DNA of 64,000 bases from Coemansia sp. RSA 1804 (lineage: Eukaryota; Kickxellomycota; Kickxellomycetes; Kickxellales; Kickxellaceae). The translations under genes were made by a program, and so were the position numbers. The stretch is taken from the NCBI GenBank assembly GCA_027578815.1, contig JANBTH010000001.1, positions 124,001 to 188,000 of the forward strand, given 5' to 3'. Within the stretch, counting starts at the first letter, position 1. Each line of letters starts with the position of its first letter. Positions 1-11,600 of the stretch are shown piece after piece. Below the pieces are notes generated by a model. The model was given only the letters and a program-made list of their open reading frames with translations, made no database searches and was not told the origin of the DNA.

Positions 1-174
1 CATCGGTTGCGTACAATTATCGACTACGACCGGGTTCTTGTCCTGGAAAAGGGCAAGGTTGCCGAGTTCGACACGCCATACAATCTGCTCCAAAACAAGG
101 ACGGAATATTTAGAAGCATGTGCGAAAAGTCTGGAGAGTACGAGTATCTAGTGTCGTCAGCTACATCGAGATAG
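1..174 (+). CDS. ABCC-type ABC transporter, C-terminal end (partial)
   Basis: Frame 1 is open from the first base to a TAG at 172-174 and gives the last 57 residues of a protein that begins outside the window. It opens with a His followed by [18 protein letters not shown], then [10 protein letters not shown]. This matches the H-loop (switch His) and following D-loop-to-C-terminal segment of nucleotide-binding domain 2 in ABCC/MRP transporters, where HRL-TI-D-DRI-VLD-G is highly conserved. Such proteins export glutathione conjugates and other organic anions across the vacuolar or plasma membrane using ATP. The tail after the NBD is short, which is normal for the family. The gene converges with the minus-strand transcription factor that ends at position 300, only 125 bp away. 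The subfamily (Ycf1-like, Ybt1-like or other) cannot be told from this fragment. Confidence 0.85.
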   Translation, partial: HRLRTIIDYDRVLVLEKGKVAEFDTPYNLLQNKDGIFRSMCEKSGEYEYLVSSATSR

Positions 175-299
175 TCTAATGTTCGTTTGCGCCAGTAAAG
201 TAAATAAAGAAAAGTAGAATACAAGTGGTATTGAGCTAAAGAAAAAATACGAAAATAGAATATAAAGACGTAGAAAAGGGATCTTTTGATGTAGTTTTG

Positions 300-3200
300 T
301 TAGACTGCCTCGTTGGATCTGGACGAATCGAATGTGGATGAAAGCTTCTGCATGATCTTCTGAACATCTGCACTGGAGTATCCCATGTCGGGGTTAATGC
401 CAAGAAGCATAGGGTTGATGTTGAGCGCACCATTAGCGACATTATGCTGGGATGGCACAGCATGTTGTTGTTGGTGCAGCTGCTGCTGTTGGTGCTGCTG
501 GAACTGTTGTTGCGTGTGGTCAAGCAGCTCCTCCGTATGAGAAGCATTGTCTGCAGATAGTGGAGCCAGATGCGCCAACATCATCTGCATCTCCGCACTG
601 CCTATGTTCGGCAGGCTGTAGTGGCCAGCAGAGCCCGATTCAACGCCTACCATGGCAGCAGTTGCCGCATCCGTCATCCCGTTTGCTCCACCGCCCAGCC
701 ATGACGACGACGACGATGCTGCTGCATTAGTTGCCATATTGCTACTGTTACCGTGGAGAACGGGTGTACTTTGGTTGGTGTTTGTATTGGATTCGGAGGC
801 AGAGGCAGAGACAGACGGTGACGGAGACGCAGTGGGTAGGCTGTTGGATCCGAGCTGGCTGGCCATCGATCCTATGCTTGCGGCAAACGTGTTGAGGAAC
901 CCATTAACGTCGCTACTCTGCGCGGCGGTGGGCAAGCTAGGCAACGAGGTTTTAACACCGCTGGTATGAGCTGTTGCTGCTAGTGGATTTATTATCGGAC
1001 GAGTGCCAGTGGTTGAAGAAATAGGCGATTCGTCTGACGGTGCCATTGACCCGATCGTCTGACCCTGCTGTAGATTTCCATCACCGCCAGCATTGTTGTT
1101 GCTGAGCTGCTGAAGCAGAGACACGCGCGCGCGCAGTTCCTCAAGCCGCTGCAGCTGCTCGATTCTTTTGACTCCTTCCGATTTCTGCGATCCTACTTGG
1201 CTATTTCTACCTGTTGATGATGATACTGCTGATGCCGCTTTGGCAAATTTACGACCAGCCCCACGATCACCACCTACGGCATCCTTGCCTTTACTTTTGG
1301 CACCAGATTTCTTCCCACCCTTCTTGGCGGGTACAGGGTTGGCACCGGTATTGCCGTTAGAATGAAGAAACTCGGGTGTTTGTTCCGTAGGAGACATAGA
1401 GGGCAGAGGTGCTGATACTCCTATGCCGTTTAATGCCCGTTTTGCCGAGTGCAAGGATCCGCCATCGTGACCCGCCGTCACCATGCTGGCCGATGATGCA
1501 GCGGACATGTTTGGAAGCGCGTGTGGTGAAGAAAGGTTGCCCATTCCACCACCAATTGTCGAAAACCCCATTTGCTGCTGAGCCATGGCGTTAAGTCCCG
1601 AATGCTGGCGATGGTGCTGCTGCTGCTGCTGTTGCTGCATGTGGTGGATATCCAGACCCTGGATCCCAGCGGGCAAGCTCTGAGCCATGGCGCTGATATT
1701 GCTGCCATTAGGGTTATTATGCTGGGCCGTGGCGGACGGCAGGCCGTACCACAGTCCTTCGCTAATGTCCAGCCCAATACCAGTGACAGCTGATGCGTTG
1801 GTGTCGGCAGACATGCGGCGACCAATATCCATAGCAGCAGCGTTCGGGGCTGGAGAAACGGCCAATGGCGGGTAGTGCGCAGAGACGGAAGAGGACTGAG
1901 AGGCAGCAGGCTGCGTGGTGTGGTCGTTAAGCAGACTGACTGACACGGCAAAACTTGAAGCCAGGGAGGAGGTGTCTTGGTTGTTTTCACCACCGGCAGC
2001 TGTGCCATCAGCATTGACCGAGTCAGGCGGACTGTACGTGGTCTGCTTGATTGTCTTGTTCAGAATCCCACGCAGCTGGCTGTAGTTGTAAGTGAATCCA
2101 AGGAGCGAGCTGCAGCGGGGCACGATCCACGGATCCTGGTCGGTTTTATGTCTGATAAACAGATCGATCTTGGAGCTGGCCGGTGCCACCACAACCACTT
2201 TATTTCCGTCAGCGCCATGCTTTTCAGCGTCGCCTTCGTTGTTGTCTTCCTGGTGCTCGACACTCATGGCCAGCCGCTGCTGCTTGCGCAGATTGAAGAC
2301 GCGGTGCAGCATCGTGATAATCGCCATGTTGAAGTGGTAGTACTTGTCAGACTCGACATGCAGTCGCAAATGAATCTCAAGGTCCTTGCGGGACTGCTCG
2401 GCCACAATGTTGTCATCGGTGAGTGCGGCGTTGACGTGGATTGAAGCGCCCTGCAGCGACCACACGCCTATCTTTGGATCCCAGTTCTCAACGGGGATAT
2501 TGTCAAACGCCCAGCGAATGATCTCGGCTTGCTTGTGCGCCGAGTCAACGCACACTGCCTTTGCGCGGGCAATGAGTTCAGGCTCAATTATCTCGTGCTC
2601 GTACTCTGGCAGCTCCGACCGATACAGGATGATTTTGGCGGCATAGTACATTAGGTGGATGTTGAAGTAGGTGCTGTGGATGCTGAGCATGCCGTTGATG
2701 CCACTACCGAGATTGGCGTATCCCTTGAGCAGCCACTCGGTGCGGGGCGGAAACTCCATGAACGGCATGAAGCGGCTGCGAAGATCCTCGAGCTCGCGGT
2801 CCAGAATGTCGAACATTGTGCGGCGCGAAATGTCGTTGGGACGCACGGGCCGGCGTCTTCTGTTGGAGAACTCTGAGATCCGGCTGCATGTGCGGTACAG
2901 CTCCACCACGAGCCACAGACTGTCGGGAATCTTGTTGTCTGAGCGGCAGCCGCTTTCCTGGTCGCGACTCTGCTGCTGTGCTGCTGGCGACCCGATGCGG
3001 TCGAATGGGTCGTCGGATGCGCTGCTGCTCACAGATGGGTTGGAGGGCTCTGGCGATGCAGCCTCTCGCGCTTTGCCAGTGGAGCGCTTGCTTTTATTGG
3101 GCAGTGTGCCGGTGACCCACTCGTGGTCGTGTGTTGGCAGATTCACCACGTAATCGTCGTCGTGCACAGTGGCCGGACGCGAGGCAACGATAAGCGAGGT

Positions 3201-4453
3201 GCGGTCGCTGATATAAACACACCACCACATGCGTCGCTTCCACTCGGTGCTGCCCCACGAGGTGTCGCGACCTTCCTCGTTCTCGGTGAAATCGGTTTCG
3301 TCAACAAGATGCAGACGAAGACGCTGCGCCAGCCGTGTGGCCATTCCGGTGTACGACCACGCCGACTCGCCAAGCCCACACCCCCATTCGTACAGCGACA
3401 GCATCACCATACAAAACACCACGTCTGGGTCGGGCTTGTCAATAAGTCCCGACACGAGTTCTGCTGCGCGCTTGGCGTACTCGCGCCCGGCGTTGTACCG
3501 CGGCGTGCAGTTGAACTCGGGTCTGTTGCTGAATCGGGCAGCAAGCGCAATGCATCCGCATATGATGTACTCGGGCAGGTTGCCACTGCGGAGCCGTCGG
3601 AGTATAGTTGGCAGTGATATCGGCGGCTGTGCTGGTGCCAGACGCGCCAGAGCCAGCTCCACCAGTTCCTCGACAACGTGGTGTGGCGGCATTGGTGGGC
3701 CTGGAGGCCCATCGCTTGGTGTCAGTGTTGGTGGATACAATGCGTCGTGTGGGATGCTTGGCATGCCAAACTGCGGGATGAACCCCGCGTAGTGCTGCTG
3801 CGACTGTGCTCCAGGGAACTGCGAGGTTGTTGGCAGCGGAATCCCCAGCGAGTGGGCAATCCCCACCGCGTGTGCCGATGCTAGGCTGAGCCCCAGATTG
3901 CTTCTGCCTGCCGCTGCGCCCATGATCGGATCGTTGGGTGTCAGCCGTTCCACCAGCGGCTGAAGCATCTGCTCCATCGACTCAAGACGCTCCTCGAGCT
4001 TGTCGATAAGGCTGCGGCGAGTGCGTTTCTTGCGCACAAGCGGGCTGTAGTGGCATGCCAGCTTCATGCGTGTACAATGCGTACACGAGGGCTTGGTGCC
4101 ATTGCATTTGACCTTTTTGCGTCTACAGCATAGGGAAGAATTAAAGGGTCTTTCTGTTTTTAAATAGACAATAGCGACCGTCTCCACTTTACAAACCTAA
4201 TCCTCCTGAAAAAGGCAGATTCTGTTTGGAACATTGCTTACCTGCAGTGATCACATGCGCGCATCAGGCGTGGCTGTTTGTTTTGTGTGCCATCGTCGTC
4301 CTGTCCATCATCATCGCCGGCCATGTCCCGGTCTTCTTCTCCGTCATTGTCGCTTTCGTCGCAAGATACTTCCATCTGCATTGCGGTCTCTGGCGAGTCC
4401 TCGACACTCGCGTCGACTCTGTTGTTGGTGTTGCTGATGTCAGCAGTACTCAT
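300..4453 (-). CDS. Zn(2)-Cys(6) fungal transcription factor 1 (two exons)
   Basis: Exon 1 runs 4453-4242 and exon 2 runs 4122-300. The 119-nt intron (4241-4123) starts GTAAGC and ends CTGTAG. It interrupts the Arg codon right after the second zinc Cys (phase 2). The joined protein is about 1344 residues. The binuclear cluster is intact: C67, C70, then C-x6-C-x6-C-x2-C-x6-C, followed by a basic linker and a short heptad region (LIDKLEERLESMEQML) for dimerisation. A fungal_trans regulatory domain follows, with CIALAARFSNRPEF and ESAWSYTGMATRLAQRLRLH as recognisable segments. Exon 1 is strongly acidic before the zinc cluster (Asp/Glu/Gly run). The C-terminal 600 residues are low-complexity Gln, Ser, Asn and Ala. 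It is expected to bind CGG-type DNA elements in the nucleus. No target can be inferred. Confidence 0.88.
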
Positions 4454-6792
4454 CTTTCGTCAGCCCCAAGTAAAAAATAGAAGAATAGGGTTCTCTGTTC
4501 TCTGAGCTTTTGCAGATAAAAAAGCAAGCCCACAATAAATACCTTTCCGTTTATACAGACAATCAAATGGCTTGCACTAGTCGCTTACAAACTTTACAAT
4601 GAAAAAACAAACAAAAAACGATAAGCTCTTTACAAATAAAGAAAAGAGAAAAAAAAGAGAACAAAAGGCTGAAACAGAAAAATAGATATTGTCGTGTATC
4701 TTTAAGCAAGAGCCAACCATGCAGCATCAGATGAAAGAAGGAAAGAAAGGAGGAAATGTTTCGAATCAAGCAAAAAACAAGCTTGGACCCCCTCGCCCAG
4801 TTTACACTTAATTTTCGTCTTTTCTTGGTAAAAATTCCATGGAGCCAATAACTTTATTTATTTTCTGACCAGAACAGGTTCAAAAGTCGCACGAAAGCAT
4901 GGAATTTGAAAAATAAAAGAGCATGCGAAGCGTTTTTCACATTTCCATAAACGGATGAGTGTGCATTTCCGCTTCATATCCGCTAGTCCAATCAGAAATG
5001 CTATAGTGAAAAATTATATGCTTATTAAATCACACATTTTGGAAATAAAGAAAAAGAAGAAAAGGTTTAACTAGATGTCTATCTCTGCAAACTCTATTGC
5101 CGCTCAATGGTCTTGCTGTATTCACAGGACCGCTGCTGCTTCTATTTGCAGATAACATTTTAAACAACAACAATGCCAAACAAAGAAACAGTCTCCATGT
5201 GCCGCCTACTGGAATGTGACATTGTTTGCAATTGTCTATTTCATTCTTGTTTTGTGCCTCTGCAATTGTATTTTCTTTTCTAATCTTTTCCATGTGTAAA
5301 ATATACAATGTTGCTTAGTAGCATACATTAGATCAGCCGGGGAGAGTTTTTTCCCACGCATAGCAGTATCAGAAGCTGGAATATTTCAATTTGTCTTTTG
5401 TTGTTGGAATGCACAATGTATTCTTTATTTGTTTTTGCATTTTACATCAAATTCAGTCATGTGCTGCCGTATTCAAGTGACAGCCGTTCATTTGTAAGCA
5501 AGTATTATTGATGTGTGCAGATCTGATATCATGTATGCTATTATAACAAGTTATACGCTGCTATTTACATACGCAGTTTGCAGGACAGCATTCTACAAGC
5601 AAAATAAATGGAGCAGTGTAAACCCCTCTCCACAAGAGAGCCAAAGAGCCAAGAAAGAGAAGATGTTGTATGCGAATTCCACATGGATTGGAAAGATAGG
5701 TGCAGAGATAAAAGTAAAAAAGAACGAAACAGTTGTTATTGCGTGGCAAAGCCTGGACTATCTACGTGTATATTACTTTACATAGCCAACACAATATGCC
5801 TAATGTAATTATTTACAACAATGGTCTCCACCATGCAATTGCAAAGTTCAAAACATGCAGAGAATCGCAGAGGTCACGTTGGAACAGCTGGTGATCCCTA
5901 TGCAGGCAGTAGGCATTCCTTCGTGTGAGCAGCAGCAGCATCACCAACAGCAGCAGAAAGAAAAAAAAGGAAGAATGAATTAATGAATGAATGAATGGGT
6001 GAGTGAATGGACAAATGCTCTCTCCCTTATTTCTTTTTTGTCCAAAACAAATGAGCAAAACAGGTAATGTGAGAATATAGAAAAGAAAGAGAAAACCCCC
6101 TAGAACAATGACACCACACAGTATATTACCTAGCAACATAAACGTAGTGGTATTGGAAGGTATTTCATGCACAGCAGTAGTATAGCACTTGTCTGCCAGA
6201 CATGTGAGTGGAAAAAAAGCTAAACAAGATGAGGCAGCTTGGTAGAATCTGCAGCAATATACGAAGAGTTCGCAATTGACAATAATAGCGAATAGGATGA
6301 AGGGTGGGTGACAATAAACGCAGCGCATACATTCTTACCTCCAATGTTTGAAACCAAGAGAACAAGTAAAGTGCCCTAATGGAGAAACCCCCTGGTAGTC
6401 TATATTAACAATCTCTGGGGCTTCATGGGCTGTTAATTTTGGCAGCAAGGGTCGCAGAAAATATGTTGGAGAAACCCAACTCTAAGTAAAGCTAAACAAT
6501 TGATATGGCTTGAATCCATCATATCCAGCAGCAAGAGGTAGAAACGCAATATCTGCTGCCGAGCTTCCTCCGAAGCGCAGCAGAAACACAGTGTTGGAAA
6601 TAAAGTGGGAGGAAGCCAAGACGACATAAAAGGCGGAGAGCGCGAGTAGAGGAGCGGCCCTCTACAGCTTCTAATGGCATCGTACGCCACGAGCATCCCC
6701 AGCAGTAGCAGAAAAAAAGAATGCAGCGTGCAGTAATGCCAAGCTAACAAGCAACGAGCACCAATGGTAATAATATGGTAGCACTATTTGCT

Positions 6793-6820
6793 CAGCATCC
6801 AGCATCCAGCATCCAGCATC
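6793..6820. repeat. Heptamer tandem repeat (CAGCATC)4
   Basis: Four perfect head-to-tail copies of CAGCATC, continuing into CAGCAGTAGCAGTAGCAG. The repeat is non-coding and lies in the spacer between two transcription factor genes. Confidence 0.9.
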
Positions 6821-7320
6821 CAGCAGTAGCAGTAGCAGCGAGGAGAGGTCTGCTGCGCTTGAAAGCAGAGCAAACCACGGCCTCCACAGCAGCTACATTC
6901 TACGCCCAGCACATTGCGCATGCCGGATCGAGCCCAAATGCGGAAAAGACGGCACAGCTTCTCGTTGTCATTGCCTTTTAACCTTGTTTCTGGCTGGGGA
7001 AAACCCGCAGCTGCAGCCCCCACAGACCCAGCAGTTTTATACGCAGATAATTCGATCCTGGATGTGCGCTAACCGCTTCAGCACTTAGCGATGCAGCGCC
7101 AGAAGAAGTTTTTTTGGCTGGACAGTCGCAAGGATGCATGCATGGTGCTGGGAGGGACGGTGGCGCCGACAGCGCTCTAGCAGAACGCAGCAGCGCCTGC
7201 TCTGCCGCACATCAGCCGCCTCAGATGGCATATGTTGAAAAAAGGCTGCTGGCTCATTCATCAGTCGCAAATACGCAGCAGTGGAGTGGCCTTTTGCCTT
7301 GCTGATTGAAACATTTACTA

Positions 7321-8690
7321 CTCACTCGACCACCCCCACCCCCTCGCTCCCTCACCTCCCCCCTGTGCTTTTTTCTTTTCTGCGCGTAGATGCCATGCCA
7401 TGCCATGGCGTGGAGTGAAGCGTGCCTATTTCCAACACGCATTCACTACTGGGAAGAGAGGCGAAGGAGGGGGGATCCTGCACTGGCAACAAACGCCTGG
7501 CTTTTTTATCCTTCCTCTTTTCTTTTCTTCTTTTCCTCTTTTCCTCTCTCGTTTCTCCATGGCAACAATGAATGTGAATGTCCTTGGCTGTATCTCATCT
7601 TTTCTTGTTCATCGCTGCCTGTCCGTCTTTCTTCTCTACTTTTCTCCCCTTGTTCCATATCCCCCTTATTGCTGCTATTGCCAACACTATCGATACTAGC
7701 TGGTTATTGCCATTACTGGTTTTTTTTCTTCAGCATATCCCTTCTTTTTTCTTTCTATTTTATTGCCCGCTGCTATTATTATTTTTATCAAACCTCCCCA
7801 CTTTTTTCTCTTTCGGGGTTTGAACCACTATCCGAAATACCTGCTAAAAGTGAGTTTGAAAAAAGCTCTTTTGTTAGTCTTTCAATTCCGCATACATGGC
7901 TTTCTGACCGATCCTACAAAGACATTTCTCCATCTCCTGCAAGAAAGAAACAAGGAGTCTGTTGTTTACCTCCCGTTCTTACCTGCCTTTCTCCTCCTCC
8001 TCCTTCTCGTGCTTGCACTTGCGTCTGGTAGCATTTTGCGCAACCACAATCAGAACATCCTTGTGCAGTGCACACACACAGACCTTGCCCTTGCATCCTG
8101 CTCAAAGAACTCGTGGCCACATCCGCCTGCATTTCGCTTTTCTTCTTCTTTGCTAAAGTGCACTCTTTGCTACGCTTCCTTTTCCCTCTCTTTTGGCGTG
8201 CTCAATTTAATATCTCCAACTAGGCGCTTCAAAGGACATCTTGTCTTTGTTCAAAGAGGACATTTTTACTTTCTCTTTCTTCATTTTGCAAAAAAAAAGC
8301 TTTCTTCTTTTTTTAGAGTCTATTATTTCTTTAACTTATTATTGCACGTCTATCCTTTTTTATTTATATTCCACATCATCACTACCTGTCAAGGGGGGGA
8401 CTTTTTGTGCTTTCTATCGTGTTGCAGAACAAAGGGAACGAGGGAAAAGAGGACATCGAATTGATATTATCACAGGACAGCTCAAGAGCACTCAGCTCGT
8501 ACACCGCGTCTCCTGGAACCAGCTTGTTGTTATCAAGTTACCCTTGAAGATTTTCACTCGCTCGCGTTTTCATGCACTACCCGCTCAGTATCCACATAGT
8601 CACATACCTGATTTGCATACTCGCGGTTCATAATCCAGTGTAGCCCCTCTCCCCTCCAACAGATATACTATATATTATACATCAACAACC
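7321..8690 (+). promoter_or_regulatory. Pyrimidine-rich promoter/leader of transcription factor 2
   Basis: About 1.3 kb directly upstream of the ATG at 8691 is dominated by C and T on the plus strand, with runs such as TTTTCTTTTCTTCTTTTCC. In fungi, CT-rich stretches commonly flank transcription start sites of well-expressed or regulated genes. The length is unusual. The assignment to the 8691 gene is by position and orientation. No start site can be fixed. Confidence 0.45.
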
Positions 8691-11600
8691 ATGCAATACA
8701 CAGGAAACCCGCATCAGCACCAGGACCAGCCGTCCTCGTCGCCTCCCCAGCAGCCTCTGTCGTCACAGCAATCCAGCAGAAACCCCCAGCCTGTCGCTGG
8801 TTCCTCCATCGAACCCCAGACTCAACAGCAGCAGCAACAACAACAGCAACAGACGGCGTATAGTGGCGCACCAGAAACAGCCGAATCCTCCTCTTCTTCA
8901 TTGAACATTGGCGTTCCACAGCCAGAGAAGAAAAAAAAGCGCCTCACCCAGGCATGTCAGAATTGCAGGTAATGTATCTCATTTGCTGCTGTTTAACTTT
9001 TTGCATTATCTTTCCAAAAGAGGCCATTTTATTTCCATGCAAAAGCAAAAACATGCTTTGCTTTATCTAGCAAAGCCATTTTTAGAAGCCTCTTCCTTCC
9101 CTTTCCTCACCTGGGTCTGCATTATGCAACAATCATTTTAGGTTGTTTTTGTTTTCCACCCATTTCCTTGTTCTGGCCTGCTTGTGTTTTCCTCTTTTAA
9201 ATGTGTAATCCAGTCCATTGTCCTGCCCGTCCTACTGTACACAAATGGAGGGGCGCAACTGCTTCTTCTACCTTCAGTCTGCATGATTTTCCGGCCTAAT
9301 TCAGAGCATAGCTAGACAATTGCTTCTGTCATCCTAATCCCACGCTCCTTTACTCTACCAGAGTCGATGTCTAGCATGCTGATTTTCCAATACATTCGTT
9401 AATAAGGATTTGAGGAATAGGAAACCAGCAGCGCCTATGCGGCGTCGCTTTCAGGAGTTGTTCATCCGTGCTTTAAAACACAGTAATATGTCTCTTATTA
9501 GCCACATCATCTCCTTCACTGCATTCCTCAACCTTTGCTTGCATACGTTCTGCGCCAGTTATTGCAGCAAGCGCCAGTGCTATGCATATATTGCTCCCGC
9601 TCATATCCTATCCATATTTCACAAGACAGCGCAATCCCTCACTCTAGTCAGTTGCGGTGATGATGTTTGCATTTCCATTTTTCTCTTCAAAAAGCATCAA
9701 TCCCAGCAGTTTTGGAAGGTTTTGATTTTCTGGATGAGCTTCCTACATCGTGAACAAAGCCTAATGGAAAAGACGTTCACGATACTCATGTGCTGAAAAA
9801 ACCATTGTTCATCCAAACTAGCACAATTCCTAGCAGCATTTGCCTGTGCCACTTGTTTTATTCGTTTTTCTTTCTTTCTTTGCCGATTGTCCATATGACA
9901 GTAGTATAATGAAAGCTGATCAGTCTGCTTCGGTTCTTTATTTTTCTTGCTATTTTTGGCATCAACGATTTGTCCCGCTCTGTAGGAAGAAGAAAGTGAA
10001 ATGTGATGGAGTCCGGCCAAAATGCAAAACCTGTACAAAGTACAAAATCGATTGCACGTATTCGCTAGCCATCAGGAAGCGTGGCCGTAATGGAATTCGC
10101 ATATCGATGTTACCTCCCTTTGTCGGAAGCGGACCTTATGATCGCCATATGCCTAGCCAGGCAATTACCATGCTTGGTTCTGGAACCCAGGCTGCAAACA
10201 ACAGTGTTGGAAGCAATGCAAACCCATTTTTGGCAGCACAGCAACAGGGGCTTTTTGCTTCGCGTCAGCAGCCACCAATATCTCAGACAAGTGGTCAAGG
10301 AAGCAGGCTCCCTCCACAGCTTCAGCTCTATCCACGCCAGCATCCGCATCATCATCATATTCAGCAGCATCAGCAGAATCAGCAGCAGCAGCAGCAGCAG
10401 CGCGCTCACTACTCACAACAGCCACCGCCTCTGCAAATCAATCCGTTAGGAGCTGCTTATGGAAACAGCGGACCCGTGTCGTTACATTTGAAACGCGATC
10501 CAGGCTTTGGGCAGGATCCCATGGAGGAGGCTATGTACGACCCAGCTAAGCAGGCATATGAATTGAGTTCATTCTATTATTTACCAATGAACAATTATCA
10601 TTTTCCACAGCTTATGCCTGGAAACCAGACAAACCCTGGAATGGCGGCAGGGCCAAGCAACAGTAGTGGTAGGTACGGATCTTCGAATAACCAGCTAGGA
10701 GTTCCAGCTACCAGTTCGTACTCTAATCGCACTCCCTCGGGGTCTAGCATGGGGCAGACCGGAGCAAACAGCCATTCAATTGGCAGTACATCAGCTACAG
10801 CGAATCCCACGCTGAATGTCTTGAAGAATGGAGTGCCCGGTCCGGCGTTTCAGCAGGATTTTGATCCAATAACTATTGCTCAAAGCCTGTCATCGGTATA
10901 TGCGTCTGCTATTGCAGACATTTCAACACACAGCGCCTCTGGCGGCAGTGGTTCCGGCGCTACTACAGCGCCCAGTGCTCCGGTGAAAGGCTCCAACGCG
11001 GCTGGAAAAAGCACTAGTAATACGCCCCATTGTCTGGGTGAGGAAAACGGACCAGTGGACCATGTGTCGTTGAAGAAGATGCACGACCTACGCAAAACCA
11101 TACGGGACATTATATCTAGCATGTGGGCTGACACCGAATGTGGCCGATCTGCTGGCATGGCTGGGGTTACGGTGGCAGAGGACGATGTCGGACACGCTAA
11201 CGAGGGCTTGTCTGCAGCTAATGACAGCACCACCAAGATGTGCTTGGATCCTCCGAACGTTCTAGGCTCAACAGACACGCATATTTTGCCAAACACCGAA
11301 AACCAAAAGGGGCCAAATGTAGCACTCAGCGGGTGCGGCGATCGTCGTTTGGACGATCATCTAATTAACATCTTCCTGGACAATGTTTACCACCAGTTGC
11401 CAATAATTTTGCGCAGCAGCTTTTCCAGCTCGTACAGCCAGGGAAAGGTGTCGTCACTGCTTGTGTGCGCCATGTGCGCTGCGGCGTCTGTGTTTCTTAA
11501 TCGCATTGAGGACGAGCGGACAAAAATCTACGAACAATACTCGCAGAAGGTGCGCGAAAAGTTTCACGACGCCTGTTTTGAGCCCAGTCTTGAGATTGTG

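Larger units (their letters stand above)
4454..8690. other. 4.2 kb intergenic region between divergent transcription factor genes
   Basis: No gene is convincing here. Open frames in it are short, biased to Phe/Leu/Ser and lack recognisable domains. The left part (4.45-6.4 kb) is AT-rich, with a short run of ATGA-type repeats around 5977-6010. A (CAGCATC)4 tandem repeat sits at 6793-6820, followed by CAGTAG repeats. From about 7321 to 8690 the plus strand is strongly pyrimidine-rich, which looks like a long promoter and 5' leader for the plus-strand factor starting at 8691. Both flanking genes read outward, so their promoters must lie here. Confidence 0.6.

Noticed and set aside
7815..7840. 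GGGTTTGAACCAC as the T-arm of a minus-strand tRNA
   Set aside because: No acceptor stem, anticodon arm or D-arm can be formed at the right spacing.
7390..8464. Several 80-230-residue frames in the pyrimidine-rich leader before 8691
   Set aside because: They are Phe/Leu/Ser-rich products of CT-rich sequence, overlap each other in three frames and show no domain.
9657..9796. C-box-like GTGATGA (9657-9663) and D-box-like CTGA (9793-9796) in intron 1 of transcription factor 2, as a possible box C/D snoRNA
   Set aside because: The boxes are about 130 nt apart, longer than a typical C/D snoRNA, with no terminal stem and no C'/D' pair that I could see.
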